From: Pelagicoccus sp. SDUM812002 | GTDB lineage: Bacteria; Verrucomicrobiota; Verrucomicrobiia; Opitutales; Opitutaceae | Length of the DNA: 64,000 nucleotides | Assembly: GCF_031127835.1 (NCBI RefSeq) | Contig: NZ_JARXHX010000010.1 | Coordinates: 62,001 to 126,000 of the forward strand | Direction: 5' to 3' | Shown here: in pieces, positions 61,807 through 64,000 of the stretch | Numbering within the stretch: position 1 is the first letter of the stretch | How the letters are laid out: every line of letters starts with the position of its first letter | Notes under the pieces: model-generated | The model's database searches: none | What the model was told of the DNA's origin: nothing | Seen by the model: the letters and a program-made list of their open reading frames with translations, nothing else | Translations under genes and position numbers: made by a program

Positions 61807-62754
61807 TCAGAAGCCCTTAACTCGAAACAAGCTAGTGACGGATTCGTTGTTGTTTATTCGCAGAATCGCCTCTCCTAAGAGCGGAGCCACGCTCAAGACC
61901 TTGATCGGTAGGTCCTTGGGATCCACTGGGATCGTGTCGGTTACGATGACTTCTTCTATGGGCCCGTTCTGCAGCCTTTCGTACGCCATTTCTTGCAAAT
62001 TCGCGTGCGTCACAGCCGCTAGAATACGACTAGCCCCTTGCTGTTTGATCAATCGAGCTGCTGCACAAAGCGTCCCTGCTGTTTCCGTCATATCATCGAT
62101 TAGGAGGACATCGCACCCTTTCACGTCACCCACGATACTAGTGGCTTCCACCTGCGTAGCGCTGTGGCGCTTCTTAGCTACAAAGCCTAGCCCGCACTTG
62201 AGCATTCGAGCGTACGCATCTGCCATTTTTACGCCGCCCACATCCGGAGCCATAACCATCAGGTTCTTCAATTCCTTTTCTACGATGTATTCGTAGAGGA
62301 CGGGAAAGGCGAGCAGGTGGTCCACTGGAATATCGAAAAAGCCTTGGATCTGCCCGGCATGCAAATCGACAGCCACCACCCTATCTGCTCCAGCTGAGGT
62401 TAGCAGATTCGCAACCAACTTCGCCGTGATCGGTACTCGGGGCTGGTCTTTACGATCTTGGCGGGCGTATCCATAAAATGGAATCACCGCAGTGATACGG
62501 GCCGCTGAGGCGCGGCGCGCCGCATCTATCATGATTAGCAACTCTATGAGATTATCGTTAACCGGCGGAGAACTCGATTGGATAAGGAATACGTCTTGTC
62601 CACGTATGTTCTCATTAATCTTCACAAACGATTCGCCGTCTGGGAACGTCGTCACGATCGCATCCGTAAGCGGAACACCGATAAATTCGCAAATGTCTTC
62701 GGCAAGCCGCCGATTAGAGTTACCGGAGATGATCTTGAGATTTTTGCCGCGCAT
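61807..62754 (-). CDS. prs: Ribose-phosphate pyrophosphokinase
   Basis: The 315-residue enzyme makes PRPP from ribose-5-phosphate and ATP. It has the GNSNRRLAEDICEFIGV start and TTFPDGESFVKINENIRG. IPFYGYARQDRKDQPRVPITAKL is the ATP-binding flexible region, and VVAVDLHAGQIQGFFDIPVDHL is the binding loop. The PRPP motif is DVLLIDDMTETAGTL, with Glu where Ile or Asp is more usual. Length is typical (about 315). Genes on either side (lpxD, htrA) lie on the same strand. Confidence 0.96.
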   Translation of the reverse strand: MRGKNLKIISGNSNRRLAEDICEFIGVPLTDAIVTTFPDGESFVKINENIRGQDVFLIQSSSPPVNDNLIELLIMIDAARRASAARITAVIPFYGYARQDRKDQPRVPITAKLVANLLTSAGADRVVAVDLHAGQIQGFFDIPVDHLLAFPVLYEYIVEKELKNLMVMAPDVGGVKMADAYARMLKCGLGFVAKKRHSATQVEATSIVGDVKGCDVLLIDDMTETAGTLCAAARLIKQQGASRILAAVTHANLQEMAYERLQNGPIEEVIVTDTIPVDPKDLPIKVLSVAPLLGEAILRINNNESVTSLFRVKGF

Positions 62755-62801
62755 TCAAAAGGCCTATCAAACGCCAAGAGATTGCACAGGCCTAAATCTA
62801 A

Positions 62802-63842
62802 TTAATCGTGAAGCAAGTGCTTCTCCAATTGGGTAAGACGCTTGAAGAGCTCCGGCAATCGACGAGTAACAACCGTGATCCGCTGATAGGATACCAATGG
62901 TATAGCAGGCGCGCCGCCATACTTAGCTCCGCCTTCAAGGTCCGAATAGGCCACGCATTGCCCCGCAAGCTGCGCTCCCGATCCGATTTCGACATGCCCC
63001 GAGGCTCCGGCTCGTCCGCCCATCACGACATAGTCCCCTAAGATAGTGCTACCGGCGATTCCCACTTGAGCACAAAGAATGCAGTGCTTTCCGACTACCA
63101 CGTTGTGGCCAATCTGCACCAGATTGTCGATCTTGCTGCCCTCTCCGATACGAGTCGGTCCGAAGCGTCCGCGATCGACCGTCGTATTCGCCCCGATTTC
63201 CACGTCGTCTCCAACCCGCACCGACCCTACTTGAGGGACCTTACGATGGCGCCCGCCTTCGAACTCGTAGCCAAATCCATCCGAACCTATAACCGTTCCA
63301 GCATGAATACGTACCCGGTTTCCCAATACGGTATCACGCTCCAAGGAAACGTTGGCGGCCAATTGACAATCCGTCCCGACTTCACACGCTGGACCGATGT
63401 AACAACCTGATCCGATTACGCATCCCGGCCCCACCCGAGCGCCCTCGGCGATCGTCACAAAGGCATTGATACTAGCGCTCGGGTGGATCTCGGCAGCTGG
63501 ATCGATATTGGCCAACCTATGAATCCCAGGCTTGGGCTTGTCCCACATTTTCTGAGAAATAAGCTCACAGAGCTTCGCGATCTCAATGGATGGGTTTTCA
63601 ACCCTCAAGAATAGCTGGCCCGGCTTTGGCTTGATCTCCAAGTCCTTGCCTAAGACCACCAACGATGCCTCGGTCTTCTTAAGGTCCTCCAAGTACTTAG
63701 CAGACGTGATGAAAGTCGCATCCCCCCTCTGTGCGTCGCTTAAAGAAGCCACTCCAGTAATGCTACGAACCCCCAACTCTCCTTCGAAAGTCGAATAGTT
63801 GATGCGATCTAAGACAGCATTAAGAGAGAGGACGATATCCAT
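62802..63842 (-). CDS. lpxD: UDP-3-O-acylglucosamine N-acyltransferase
   Basis: The 346-residue left-handed beta-helix enzyme adds the second acyl chain in lipid A synthesis. It has the N-terminal LpxD domain (about 1-110) and many hexapeptide repeats such as [29 protein letters not shown]. The catalytic His is in the [44 protein letters not shown] block (about 245). The ATG at 63842 is used; an in-frame start 20 codons upstream lacks LpxD character. It implies a lipopolysaccharide outer membrane. The 158 bases beyond it hold no gene I can support. Confidence 0.95.
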   Translation of the reverse strand: MDIVLSLNAVLDRINYSTFEGELGVRSITGVASLSDAQRGDATFITSAKYLEDLKKTEASLVVLGKDLEIKPKPGQLFLRVENPSIEIAKLCELISQKMWDKPKPGIHRLANIDPAAEIHPSASINAFVTIAEGARVGPGCVIGSGCYIGPACEVGTDCQLAANVSLERDTVLGNRVRIHAGTVIGSDGFGYEFEGGRHRKVPQVGSVRVGDDVEIGANTTVDRGRFGPTRIGEGSKIDNLVQIGHNVVVGKHCILCAQVGIAGSTILGDYVVMGGRAGASGHVEIGSGAQLAGQCVAYSDLEGGAKYGGAPAIPLVSYQRITVVTRRLPELFKRLTQLEKHLLHD

Positions 63843-64000
63843 AACGTGATCTGCAAAATTTTGAGGAGTCGTGAAAATGGAAGCGAAACCGCGGGAAATC
63901 AACCCTCGAGCGTCTCGCTGTTCTTTGGCATCTGACGAAGCGTATAAACCTCACGTAGGTGGAGGCGGACCAAGGCCCAAAACTGTGAGGTAAGGAATTA

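Overview
The window looks like a chromosomal segment from a verrucomicrobial bacterium, probably of the Opitutae (Puniceicoccales/Pelagicoccus-like) lineage. This is inferred from moderately GC-rich coding with C-ending codons, a WD40-caspase protein, a prepilin cassette of the kind common in Verrucomicrobiota, short interspersed palindromes around degraded genes, GatCAB, and an LpxD-based Gram-negative envelope. No intact insertion sequence, prophage, CRISPR array or rRNA was found. Most of the window is housekeeping. The accessory material is concentrated at 1-6.2 kb, 12.5-16.8 kb and 35.7-40.3 kb.

Layout. 0-6.2 kb: a secreted WD40/caspase-like protein, a secreted gene broken by one stop codon and bracketed by near-identical repeats, a DUF486 membrane protein, an exported Hcp-like protein and a SpoIIAA/STAS-like protein. 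6.3-11.5 kb: acs, rho and a 588-residue protein of unknown function. 11.7-16.8 kb: hisF, an orphan, a glyoxalase-like gene, a frameshifted YCII gene joined to the wreck of an ECF-type sigma factor, a FAD/NAD(P)-binding oxidoreductase and a second, deleted glyoxalase relic. 16.8-24 kb: ZIP-like transporter, mtaB, CPBP protease, thiL-tsaE, a methyltransferase, aldose epimerase and a membrane PIN-TRAM protein. 24.1-30.7 kb: tyrA-aroA-cmk-plsC, a coiled-coil membrane protein with a tiny lipoprotein, then rsmI and ppx/gppA. 30.8-35.5 kb (minus strand): metG-menF-menD.

35.7-40.3 kb holds a prepilin/PilX-like three-gene operon followed by two exported orphans, the last ending in a PEP-CTERM-like tail. 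40.4-48.4 kb (minus strand) is a translation cluster transcribed tRNA-Lys, tRNA-Thr, rpmI, rplT, pheS, pheT, gatC, gatA, gatB, with terminators after tRNA-Thr and between rplT and pheS. 48.4-57 kb (minus strand) carries cysK, comF, accD-folC, a photolyase with a TIGR01777 epimerase, and glgA. 57-60.2 kb (plus strand) has rnr and a DUF5069 gene. The end (minus strand) is lpxD-prs-htrA.

How the genes work together. tyrA and aroA serve aromatic amino acid synthesis, whose chorismate feeds menF and menD for menaquinone. gatCAB implies tRNA-dependent amidation of Asp- or Glu-tRNA. accD, plsC and lpxD supply fatty acid, phospholipid and lipid A synthesis. The best candidates for something undescribed are the prepilin operon with its companions, the 588-residue protein downstream of rho, and the exported Hcp-like and caspase-like proteins. 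None could be shown from sequence alone to be a new system.
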